Positions 1 to 6,700 of a stretch of DNA of 9,555 nucleotides are shown here, piece by piece. Source of the stretch: Chloroflexota bacterium (GTDB lineage: Bacteria; Chloroflexota; Dehalococcoidia; UBA2979). Numbering within the stretch: position 1 is the first letter of the stretch; each line of letters opens with the position of its first letter. The stretch covers positions 1 to 9,555 of the forward strand of contig VGPB01000059.1 in the NCBI GenBank assembly GCA_016875695.1. Reading direction: 5' to 3'. The notes below the pieces were generated by a model. It was not told the DNA's origin. It saw only the letters and a list, made by a program, of their open reading frames with translations, and made no database searches. The position numbers and the translations under genes are program-made.

Positions 1-205
1 CGTTCTCCCGCTCGAGCTCCTGCAGCCGCTTCGCCTGGTCGACCTTCATCCCGCCGTACTCGCGGCGCCAGCCGTAGTAGGTCTGCTCGCTGATCCCCAG
101 CCTCCGGGACACTTGCGCCACCGTCTGACCCTGCGCCAGACCGACCTCGGCCTCCCTCAGCTTGCCAATGATCTCCTCGGCTCCGAACCACTTCCTCCTG
201 CTCAA
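1..205 (-). CDS. IS3-family transposase OrfA, N-terminal part (runs off left edge)
   Basis: Translating the minus strand from a TTG at 205-203 gives 68 residues with no stop before the window edge. They read like the start of IS3-family OrfA proteins (HTH_Tnp_1 type). A basic start (SRRKWFGAEEIIGKLREAE, residues 2-20) is followed by a helix-turn-helix (about 29-53, TVAQVSRRLGISEQTYYGW). Next comes the GGMKVDQAKRLQELEREN stretch, which opens the leucine-zipper region. OrfA binds the IS ends and normally joins OrfB by a -1 frameshift to make the active OrfAB transposase; the frameshift site and the OrfB catalytic residues lie outside the window. The TTG start is preferred because GGAGG sits 8 bases before it and no ATG or GTG is nearby in frame. 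The gene is convergent on nothing here and points away from the cob genes. Family call is firm; whether the element is intact cannot be seen. Confidence 0.88.
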   Translation of the reverse strand, partial: MSRRKWFGAEEIIGKLREAEVGLAQGQTVAQVSRRLGISEQTYYGWRREYGGMKVDQAKRLQELEREN

Positions 206-277
206 TGCCGTCCCCTCCCTCGCGACCAGCAAAAGTCTTCACCTCCTCCGCTGGTCTCGTTTCAGAGAGTCAGGTCA
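1..277 (-). mobile_element. IS3-family insertion sequence, one end (partial)
   Basis: The OrfA start lies inside the element, so its left terminus should be a few tens of bases upstream of position 205 on the minus strand. Read on that strand, the sequence beginning at 277 starts TGACCTGACTCTCTGAAACG. IS3-family termini usually begin with TG and end with CA, and a TGAxCTGAC-like opening is familiar from this family. The 72 bases between this point and the OrfA start are a normal distance. The other terminus and the target duplication are outside the window, so the boundary at 277 is inferred. Confidence 0.6.
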
Positions 278-503
278 AAACTACAAGCGGCGTTGAAGGC
301 ACTGGGCCACGTCATAGTCGGGTCAGCCACTTCCACCGTGCTGGGAGGGTGATACCAGATGCATCCGCCGCTGGCGGCGAGACACCTTGATGCCCGCGGG
401 CGACCTGCAAAAACGTCATAGCGCGCCGGCTTGCGGTGCGTTCGACGCTTGAGGGGCGGGCGCCGAGCTGGGTACGATTGCCGCCCCATCTCGCGCGACG
501 TCC
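278..503. other. Intergenic region between the IS end and cbiB
   Basis: No convincing gene is present. Reading frames here on either strand are arginine/proline-rich chance translations without family resemblance. Visible items are a 5-bp hairpin with a 3-base loop (CCGCC at 365-369, GGCGG at 373-377), a candidate promoter at 449-478 and a GGGGCGG/CCGCCCC dyad that flanks it. No cobalamin riboswitch core (such as the CGCGCCACTGTGA element found before cbtB) is visible here or between 504 and 650. Confidence 0.6.
449..478 (+). promoter_or_regulatory. Candidate promoter for cbiB
   Basis: TTGAGG (449-454) and TACGAT (473-478) are separated by 18 bases, giving a housekeeping-sigma-like promoter. 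The same 18-base spacing occurs in the better-supported promoter before cbtB. The expected transcription start is near 485, about 20 bases before the ATG at 504. Matches of this quality can arise by chance in sequence this rich in G and C, so the call is tentative. Confidence 0.4.
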
Positions 504-1562
504 ATGTATCCTGCTCCGCCAGTTCGGCAGCGCGACGCGTCCGCGAACGCGCCGGGCCACCCGCGCGTCGCCGTGTGCCTGAGGGGGAAACGAGCAGCGC
601 ACCTGAGGGCGAGCACAAAGTCTAGCGGTCGGTCGCGCGCGCTCAGCTTCGTGCTTGGCGCGGCCGGCGACGCGCTGCTCGGTGACCCGCCTACGCGCGT
701 ACATCCGGTTGGGCTCATCAGCCTCGCAGCACACGGGTTGCACCGCGCGGCGCCGCGCGGCAGCGGCGCGCGTCGCGCGTACGGCACGACGTCGGCGCTG
801 CTGCTGCCGCTCGCGTTCGGCGGAGGGGCGGCGGCGCTGTTTCGGCGCGCGCAGCGGTCGAACCCGTTGCTCGGCATTGCGAGCGAGGCGGTCGTGCTCG
901 GGGTCGTGTCGTCGGCGCGCACGCTGGCGCTGCGCGCACGCGAGGTGCAGGACGCGCTCGAGCGCGGCGAGCTCGCGGCCGCGCGGGAGCTGCTCGCGAC
1001 ACACCTCGTCAGCCGCGACACGCGCGACCTCGCGCCGGACGAGGTGGCGGGCGCGGTGATCGAATCGGTGGCCGAGAACCTCGCGGACGGCGTGATTGGC
1101 CCATGGCTGGCGTTCGCGTGCGGAGGGGTGGGAGGCGCGGTCTCGTATCGCGTCGTGAACACGCTCGACGCGATGTGGGGCTACCGCAACACGGAGTTCG
1201 AGGCGTTCGGATGGGGCGCCGCGCGTGCCGACGACGTGCTGAACCTCGCGCCGGCGCGCGCGACTGCCGCCGGCATCGTGCTCGCGTCCGCGAGCGTGCC
1301 GGGATGCAGCGCGCACGAGGCGTGGCACGTGTGGCGGCGCGACCGCGCGCTCACCGCGAGCCCGAACGCCGGCCACCCGATGGCCGCCATGAGCGGCGCG
1401 CTCGGCGTGCGCCTGGCGAAGCGCGGGCAGTACACGCTCGGCGCCGAGCTTCGCCCGCCGACGGCCGCCGATGTCGGCCGGGCGCGCCGCGTGGCTGCCC
1501 GCGCTGCCATCGCGTGCGCGGGCGTGATCGCCGCCGCGCTCTGGCTGACGGAGCGGCGATGA
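504..1562 (+). CDS. cbiB: Adenosylcobinamide-phosphate synthase CbiB/CobD (membrane protein)
   Basis: The product joins aminopropanol (or its phosphate) to the propionate side chain f of adenosylcobyric acid, giving adenosylcobinamide (phosphate), a late B12 step at the cytoplasmic membrane. Family motifs in order are GDALLGDPPTRVHPV (about residues 55-69), ESVAENLADGVIGPW (187-201), VNTLDAMWGYRNTEFEAFGWGAARADD (begins at 218) and SPNAGHPMAAMSGALGV (286-302). A hydrophobic segment closes the protein. The 352-residue reading is slightly long. CbiB proteins usually have only 10-20 residues before the LLGDPP motif, whereas the first 45 residues here are arginine-rich and look noncoding. A GTG at 651 (residue 50) is the main alternative start. 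Neither start has a clear Shine-Dalgarno sequence, but a candidate promoter lies about 20 bases before the ATG. The stop overlaps the next gene's start (ATGA), implying translational coupling. Function is firm; the start is uncertain. Confidence 0.93.
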   Translation: MYPAPPVRQRDASANAPGHPRVAVCLRGKRAAHLRASTKSSGRSRALSFVLGAAGDALLGDPPTRVHPVGLISLAAHGLHRAAPRGSGARRAYGTTSALLLPLAFGGGAAALFRRAQRSNPLLGIASEAVVLGVVSSARTLALRAREVQDALERGELAAARELLATHLVSRDTRDLAPDEVAGAVIESVAENLADGVIGPWLAFACGGVGGAVSYRVVNTLDAMWGYRNTEFEAFGWGAARADDVLNLAPARATAAGIVLASASVPGCSAHEAWHVWRRDRALTASPNAGHPMAAMSGALGVRLAKRGQYTLGAELRPPTAADVGRARRVAARAAIACAGVIAAALWLTERR

Positions 1563-2590
1563 GCGGGGGCGTCGTACACGGCGGCCTGCGCGACCGTGAG
1601 CTCGCCGCCCTCGGGCTCGCGCGCACGGAGATCCTCGACCTGTCGGCGAATCTCAACCCCGCCGGTCCGCACCCTGCCGTGTTGGAGGCCGCGCGCACGG
1701 CCGAGCTCGGGCGCTACCCTGAGCCGGACGCGGCGACCCTGCGCGACGCACTCGCCGAGGCGGCCGGCGTGCCGCCCGCGCAGCTCCTCGTGACGCCAGG
1801 CGCGACTGCAGCGCTGCACCTCATCGCGCGCGTCTGCCTCGAGCGCGGCGACGCGTGCGCGCTATGGCCACCGACGTTCGGCGAGTACGAGCCGGCGGTG
1901 CGCGTCGCCGGCGGGCGCGTCGTGGCGTACCAATCCGCGCCGCCCGCGTTCGTCGTCCGCGCGGACATCGCGCCCGCGCCACTGGCGATCCTCTGCAATC
2001 CGAACAATCCGACCGGGACCTACCTCGAGCGCGCGACGGTGGAGGCGATCACCGCGCGCGTGCGCGTGCTCGTGCTCGACGTGGCGTACGACGCGTTCGT
2101 CGACGGCGCCTGGCGCGCGGGCGCGCTCGTCGAGGCCGGCGCGCCGGTGCTCGTCGTGCATTCATTGACGAAACTGCATGCGACACCCGGGCTCCGGCTT
2201 GGCTATGTGACTGGGCCCGAGCCGCTCATCGCGCGACTCGCCGCGCTACAGCCGGCGTGGTCGATTGGCGCGACGGAGCTCGCGGCCGGCCTCGCGATGC
2301 TTGCGGCGGACGCGACGCAGCGTCGCGCAGCGCTCGATGCGGCCGCGACGCGTGCCGCGCTTGCGGCCGGCATCCGTGCGCACGACCTCGCCCTCGTCGA
2401 GGGGCGCGCGAACTTCCTCCTGGTCGAGGTCGGCGCGGCCGGGCCATTCCGAGAGCGCCTGCTGCGGCACGGCTTTGCGGTCCGCGACTGCAGCTCGTTC
2501 GGCCTTCCCGAGTGGGTACGCATCGCGACGCCGCCCGCCGCGATCGTCGAGCGTCTAGTGGCGGCGGTCGCGGCGGCCGCCGTCCGTTGA
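1559..2590 (+). CDS. cobC: PLP-dependent threonine-phosphate decarboxylase-like aminotransferase (CobD/CobC family)
   Basis: This is a 343-residue fold-type I PLP enzyme of the class I/II aminotransferase family, close to histidinol-phosphate aminotransferase. In B12 loci such proteins (Salmonella CobD, Pseudomonas denitrificans CobC) supply (R)-1-amino-2-propanol O-2-phosphate by decarboxylating threonine phosphate. Supporting motifs are DLSANLNPAGPHPAV (27-41, typical of this subgroup), TPGATAALHL (79-88), CNPNNPTG (146-153), the LDVAYDAF cofactor-binding aspartate region (173-180) and SLTKLHATPGLRLGY (202-216), with K205 as the expected Schiff-base lysine. The C-terminal RANFLLV and VRIATPP elements are also present. 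The ATG at 1559 is chosen because it overlaps the cbiB stop and places SANLNP at the normal distance; earlier in-frame starts lie inside cbiB. The two genes together make and attach the aminopropanol arm. A general histidinol-phosphate aminotransferase role is less likely given the neighbours. The symbol cobD is also used for this function. Confidence 0.9.
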   Translation: MSGGVVHGGLRDRELAALGLARTEILDLSANLNPAGPHPAVLEAARTAELGRYPEPDAATLRDALAEAAGVPPAQLLVTPGATAALHLIARVCLERGDACALWPPTFGEYEPAVRVAGGRVVAYQSAPPAFVVRADIAPAPLAILCNPNNPTGTYLERATVEAITARVRVLVLDVAYDAFVDGAWRAGALVEAGAPVLVVHSLTKLHATPGLRLGYVTGPEPLIARLAALQPAWSIGATELAAGLAMLAADATQRRAALDAAATRAALAAGIRAHDLALVEGRANFLLVEVGAAGPFRERLLRHGFAVRDCSSFGLPEWVRIATPPAAIVERLVAAVAAAAVR

Positions 2591-2616
2591 CGCTCAGTGG
2601 GCCGCCCCGGTACAGT
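2587..2616 (+). promoter_or_regulatory. Promoter for the cbtB-cbtA-cobN-chlID unit
   Basis: TTGACG (2587-2592, one mismatch to TTGACA) and TACAGT (2611-2616, two mismatches to TATAAT) are separated by 18 bases. The -35 box overlaps the TGA stop of the upstream PLP gene at 2588-2590. Transcription should begin near 2622-2625, just before the first helix of the riboswitch, a position that strengthens both calls. This makes the second half of the locus a separate transcription unit, though read-through from cbiB is still possible. Confidence 0.7.
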
Positions 2617-2730
2617 CCGCCCGCTAGGATCCGCGAGGGAGTCGACGAACATCCGACGCGGTCGCGCCACTGTGACTGCTGCCCACTCGGTTGGCATGCA
2701 GAAGCCAGACCATCACGGATCGTCGAGTCG
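2617..2730 (+). ncRNA. Cobalamin (B12) riboswitch, compact form
   Basis: The segment matches the cobalamin aptamer core in order. A purine-rich GCGAGGGA (2633-2640) comes first, then a small P3-like stem (GTCG 2641-2644 with CGAC 2654-2657) around GAACATCC. The highly conserved GCGGTCGCGCCACTGTGA (2658-2675) follows, and a B12-box-like AAGCCAGACC (2702-2711) comes last. A closing P1 helix is perfect: GATCCG (2628-2633) with CGGATC (2716-2721). A hairpin between core and box pairs CTGC TGCC (2676-2683) with GGCA, a bulged T, then GCAG (2693-2701). The aptamer spans only about 95 bases, shorter than classical AdoCbl riboswitches, so it may be a reduced or class-II-like form. It precedes cbtB, a known regulon position for B12 riboswitches, and probably represses cobalt uptake and chelation when cobalamin is abundant. 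Covariance scoring was not possible here. Confidence 0.82.
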
Positions 2731-2761
2731 ATGGGACGCGTCATCCCGAGGAGGCCCATTG
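2729..2761 (+). promoter_or_regulatory. Putative riboswitch expression platform and cbtB ribosome-binding site
   Basis: GAGGAGG at 2748-2754 is a near-ideal Shine-Dalgarno sequence 6 bases before the GTG start of cbtB. CGATGGG (2729-2735) can pair over 7 bp, with one G-T wobble, with CCCATTG (2755-2761). That helix would put the Shine-Dalgarno in a 19-base loop and bury the first base of the start codon. A competing hairpin, ATCG (2719-2722) with CGAT (2729-2732), overlaps the 3' strand of P1. No terminator-like stem followed by a T-run is visible, so control at translation initiation is favoured. Confidence 0.5.
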
Positions 2762-2976
2762 TGGCGTACGCAGCTCCGCTCCCGATCTCGGCCGAGCGCC
2801 CGCTCAGCATCCCCGTTCGCGAGATCGCGCCGTGGGCGCTGTTCGCGTTCACGCTCGCCGCGGTAGTCGTCTACTTCGTCGGCTTCGAGCAGGGCACGCT
2901 GGCGATCTTCTCGTCCGACTACATGCATGAGTTCGTGCATGACGCGCGCCACCTCGCCGGGTTGCCCTGCCACTAG
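2761..2976 (+). CDS. cbtB: Cobalt transporter subunit CbtB
   Basis: This small membrane protein of 71 residues is typical in length for CbtB (about 60-75). It has one transmembrane helix (about residues 23-43, APWALFAFTLAAVVVYFVGF) followed by a histidine-rich tail, MHEFVHDARHLAGLPCH (55-71). That tail ends in the family's characteristic Cys-His and contains an HEFVHDxRH pattern likely to bind metal. CbtB is proposed to work with CbtA in cobalt import across the cytoplasmic membrane, and the pair is commonly controlled by B12 riboswitches. The GTG at 2761 is chosen because GAGGAGG lies 6 bases upstream; an in-frame ATG at 2731 lacks such a site and would start within the riboswitch leader. 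cbtA follows after 26 bases. Confidence 0.9.
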   Translation: MAYAAPLPISAERPLSIPVREIAPWALFAFTLAAVVVYFVGFEQGTLAIFSSDYMHEFVHDARHLAGLPCH

Positions 2977-3002
2977 ACCCACCCGCCGAGTAGGCCCACC
3001 CG

Positions 3003-3758
3003 ATGCGCGCGCTGCTGCTGCGCGGCATGCTCTCCGGCGTTTGCGCCGGCGTGCTGGCGCTCGCGTTCGCCGTCGTCGTCGGTGAGCCGGCGATCAACCG
3101 CGCGATCGCCTTCGAGGAGGCGAGCGCAGCCGAGCACGAGCACGCGACGCCAGCCGCCGACACGCACGACGCGAGCGCCGAGGCCAAGCCCGTCTCGCGC
3201 GGCATGCAGCGTGGGGTCGGGCTCGCGGCGGGACTGCTCGCCCTCGGCGCAGTGTTCGGGGGCATCGTCGCGATCGTGTTCGCCGTCACGCGCGGACGGC
3301 TCGGTGCGCTCTCGGACCGCGGCAGCGCGCTGCTCGTGGCGCTGCTCGCGTTCTGCGCGCTGTACCTGCTGCCGTTCCTGAAGTATCCGGCGAACCCGCC
3401 CGCCGCGAGCGACCCTGGCACGATCGAGGCGCGCACCGCGGCGTACGCCGGCGCGCTCGCGCTGTCGGTGGCGATCACCGCGAGCGCCGTCGTGCTGCAG
3501 CACTGGCTGGCGCGCCAACGCGGCGCGTGGGACGCGACACTGCTCGCCACCGTCGCGGGCGTCATCGCGTTCGCGCTCGTCGCATTGGCGCTCCCGATGT
3601 ACTCCGAGCTGCCCGAGGGCTTCCCGGGCGAGACGCTGTGGCGCTTCCGGCTCGCCTCCCTTGGGACGCAACTCGTGCTCTGGCTGGGCATCGGGCTCGT
3701 TTTCGGCCTGCTTACGGAACGCGCTGGCTCGCCGGCCCGGAAGGAGCAGTCGCAGTGA
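3003..3758 (+). CDS. cbtA: Cobalt transporter subunit CbtA (membrane protein)
   Basis: The product is a 251-residue polytopic membrane protein of the CbtA family, the presumed cobalt permease partner of CbtB. Hydrophobic segments lie at about residues 8-27, 72-95, 107-126, 146-168, 178-199 and 217-237, giving five or six helices. The opening MRALLLRGMLSGVCAGVLA and the FLKYPANPP motif (125-133) after helix three are features I associate with the family. The first loop (about 37-66) contains EHEHATPAADTHD, with His45, His47 and His55 as possible metal ligands. The ATG at 3003 has only a weak Shine-Dalgarno (GAGTAGG, 2988-2994), so translation probably depends partly on coupling to cbtB. The stop overlaps the GTG start of cobN by three bases. 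The transport role rests on comparative genomics of the family, not on anything visible in the sequence. Confidence 0.88.
   Translation: MRALLLRGMLSGVCAGVLALAFAVVVGEPAINRAIAFEEASAAEHEHATPAADTHDASAEAKPVSRGMQRGVGLAAGLLALGAVFGGIVAIVFAVTRGRLGALSDRGSALLVALLAFCALYLLPFLKYPANPPAASDPGTIEARTAAYAGALALSVAITASAVVLQHWLARQRGAWDATLLATVAGVIAFALVALALPMYSELPEGFPGETLWRFRLASLGTQLVLWLGIGLVFGLLTERAGSPARKEQSQ
3741..3757 (+). promoter_or_regulatory. Ribosome-binding site that fixes the cobN start
   Basis: AAGGAG (3741-3746) lies inside the last codons of cbtA, 8 bases before GTG (3755-3757). The GTG shares its TG with the cbtA stop TGA (3756-3758). This supports the GTG over the earlier in-frame start at 3527, and means the ferredoxin-like domain is translated as part of CobN. 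Confidence 0.75.
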
Positions 3759-6700
3759 CCGCTGGCCCGCTCGAAGGCAGCGCGCCCATTCCCGCCGCCG
3801 CGTCGCGCGCGCACGCGACGCGAAACATCGTCACGCGCGCTGACGGCAAGCTCGTGAACGTCGCGCGGCATCTCGGACAGCTGTTCATGTGCGTCAACGG
3901 CTGTTGCTGCGGCGACGTCGCGCACGGCGCGGCGCCGTCGCGACGCGAGCTGCACCACGCGGAATGGGAGCGGCGGCGCATGCGGAATCGAGTGCACCTC
4001 AACCAGTCAGGGTGTCTCGGCCCGTGCCCGCTCGCGAACGTTGCGATGCTGCTCCTCGCCGGTCGCACGACCTTCTTCCATTCGCTCAACGCCGAGTGGC
4101 AGGTTATCGCGCTGTGGGACTACATCGAACGCCAGGTCGAGGTCGGCGGGTATTTGCCGCCGCCGCAGGAACTCGCCGAGTTCGCGTTCAGCTCGTTCTC
4201 ATGGGAAGGCGGCGTACAGCACGACCTCGCGAAGCCGGTCGCGCTCGCCTCGGACGCCGTCGCGCAGAGCGGGTTCCTGTTCCTGACGCAGGCCGACACC
4301 GACCTGCTTGCGCTGTCGCGTGCGGTCCCGCTGCTGGACCCGGCGTTTCCGCCGGTCCGCGCGTACGGCGTGAACCACCTGCAGTCCGAGGCCGACGCGA
4401 TCGCGTTTTTCGACCACATCGTGTCGGAGGCCGAGGTCGTCATCGTACGCCTGCACGGCGGGCGCACGAGCCTACCCGGCTTCGATCACCTCGTCGACCT
4501 CGTCGAGCGGCACTCCGCGTGGCTCGTCGCAATACCGGGCACCGAGGAACTCGACCCCGAGCTCACGGCGTACTCGAACACGGGCGTGCCGATCGCGCAC
4601 GAGCTCAAGGCGTACCTGCAGTACAGCGGCATCGACAACTACCAGCAGGCGCTCTACTTCCTCTCCGACCACCTGCTCGCGAGCGGCTACGGCTACGCGC
4701 CACCCGCCGAGCAGCCGCGCACCGGCGTCTACCACCCGCACGCGCCCGGGTACACGCTCGATGAGTGGCGGCGCGGCGCCGATCCTGCGCGGCCGACGTT
4801 CGGCGTCCTGTTCTACCGCTCGTACTTGCTGACGGGGAACACGGCGTTCATCGACACGCTAATCGCAACGGGCGAAGCGGCCGGCGCGAACGTGTTGCCC
4901 ATCTTCGCGTACTCACTGAAGGACGAGGCGCTCGCGCGCGGTGAGCTGCCCGAGGCATTGCGCTACTTCGTCGACGACACCGGCGCGCCCTGCGTCGACG
5001 TCGTGATCAACGCGATGGCGTTCGCGATGGGTGTTGCCGGCGGCGCTGCCCACGGCGCGGACGAGTGGTCAGTCGCGGCGCTGGAGCAGCTCGGCGTGCC
5101 GCAACTGCAGGTGATCGCAGCGAGCACCAGCGCCGAGCGCTGGCAGGTGTCCGACGCCGGCCTGACGCCGCTCGACGTCGCAATGCACGTCGCACTCCCC
5201 GAGCTCGACGGCCGCATCATCACCGTACCGATCGCGTTCAAGCAGCCCGCCGCGACGCTGTCCGAGCGCGGCCAGCGGCTAACCGGCGCGCAGGTCGTGC
5301 ACCACGCGCCGCTGCCGGACCGCGTCGAGCGCGTGATCGGTCTCGCGAACCGGCTCGCCGCGCTGCGCCGGAAGCCGAACGCCGAGAAACGCATCGCCGT
5401 CGTGCTGAGCAACCACAACGCGAAGGCGTCGCGCATCGCAAATGCGGTCGGCCTCGACTCCCCCGCGTCGCTGCTCGCGCTACTCGACCGGCTACGCGCC
5501 GAGGGCTACCTCGTCGAGGACGTGCCCGCCGATCCCGACGCGCTGATGCAGCTGCTCATCGATCACGGACACTACGACCACGACCTGCTGACGCTCGAGC
5601 AGCTGCGCAACAGCGTCGCGCGCGTCCCCGCAAGCACATACCGCGGATGGTCCGAGGCGCTTCCCGCCGAACGCCTGGCGCAGGTCGAAGCGCAGTGGGG
5701 CGCGTCGCCCGGCCAGTTCTACGTCGACGAAACCAGCGCGCTCGCGCTGGCCGGGCTCGACCTCGGCAATGTGTTCGTCGCGGTGCAGCCGCCGCGCGGC
5801 TACGGGATGGACCGCACGGCGATCATGCACCGCCCCGACTTGCCGCCGCCGCACCCGTACCTCGCGCTGTACCAGTGGCTCGCGCGGCCGCAGGCCGCGG
5901 GCGGGTGGGGCGCCGACGCCGTCGTGCACATGGGCAAGCACGGCTCGCTCGAGTGGCTGCCGGGAAAGGGCGTCGGCCTGTCGGAGGCGTGCTTCCCGGA
6001 CGCGCTGCTCGGCGACCTACCGCTCGTCTACCCGTTCATCGTCGACGACCCGGGCGAGGGCGCGGCGGCCAAGCGCCGTGCCCACGCGGTAATCGTCGAC
6101 CACCTGCCACCACCCCTCACGCAGGCTGGCACGTACGGCCCGCTCGAGCAGCTCGACCGGCTGGTCGACGAGTACTACCTGCTCGAGCGCACCGATCCGG
6201 CGAAGCTGCCGTCGCTGCAGGTCGAGATCTGGAACGTGCTGCAGGCGGCGCACCTCGACGGCGAGCTCTCGCAGCTGCTCAACGCCGACGGCGCCACCGC
6301 GAACCACATCCACGTGTGGGACCCCGCGACGCACGAGGACGGCGTCCCCTACTCACTCTCCGACCTTAGCGCCTCGGACTTCCGGCACCTCGTCGAGGCG
6401 ATCCACACGTACACACACGAGATCGGCACCGCGCCGATCCGCGACGGCCTGCACACACTCGGGTGCGCGCTCGCAGGCGACGCGCTGCGCGACATGCTGA
6501 CGATGCTCACGCGCCTCCCGAACGGGACCGTGCCGTCGCTGCGCGACGGCGTCGCGCGCGCGTTCGGCCTCGAGCTAGCCGCGCTGCTCGAGGCGCAGGG
6601 CGCGCCACTACGCGCGCCCGATGCGCTGGCGACGCTCGGCGGCGCGCCGATCAACGCGTGCGCCGACGCGCTCGAGGCGCTCGACGCAGTCGGTCGCAGG

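Noticed and set aside
278..650. Possible second cobalamin riboswitch before cbiB
   Set aside because: No CGCGCCACTGTGA-like core, B12 box or closing helix could be found on either strand.
312..1376. Long minus-strand open frame (354 codons) opposite cbiB
   Set aside because: Arginine/alanine-rich translation with no family motifs, entirely antisense to a well-supported CbiB gene; expected in very GC-rich sequence.
1103..1558. In-frame 5' extension of the PLP enzyme gene
   Set aside because: The extension lies wholly within cbiB and is arginine-rich; the ATG at 1559 places the SANLNP motif at the expected distance.
1855..2760. In-frame 5' extension of cbtB
   Set aside because: The extension runs through the PLP gene and the riboswitch leader in a nonsense frame; GTG 2761 has GAGGAGG at 6-base spacing.
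2597..2866. Small open frame across the riboswitch region
   Set aside because: It covers the structured leader and part of cbtB in another frame and has no protein-like features.
2974..3002. Possible terminator between cbtB and cbtA
   Set aside because: The 26-base gap is C-rich with repeated CCCACCC but has no stem-loop followed by T residues; the genes look co-transcribed.
3527..3754. In-frame 5' extension of cobN
   Set aside because: It overlaps the end of cbtA and does not resemble the ferredoxin domain; GTG 3755 has a good ribosome-binding site.
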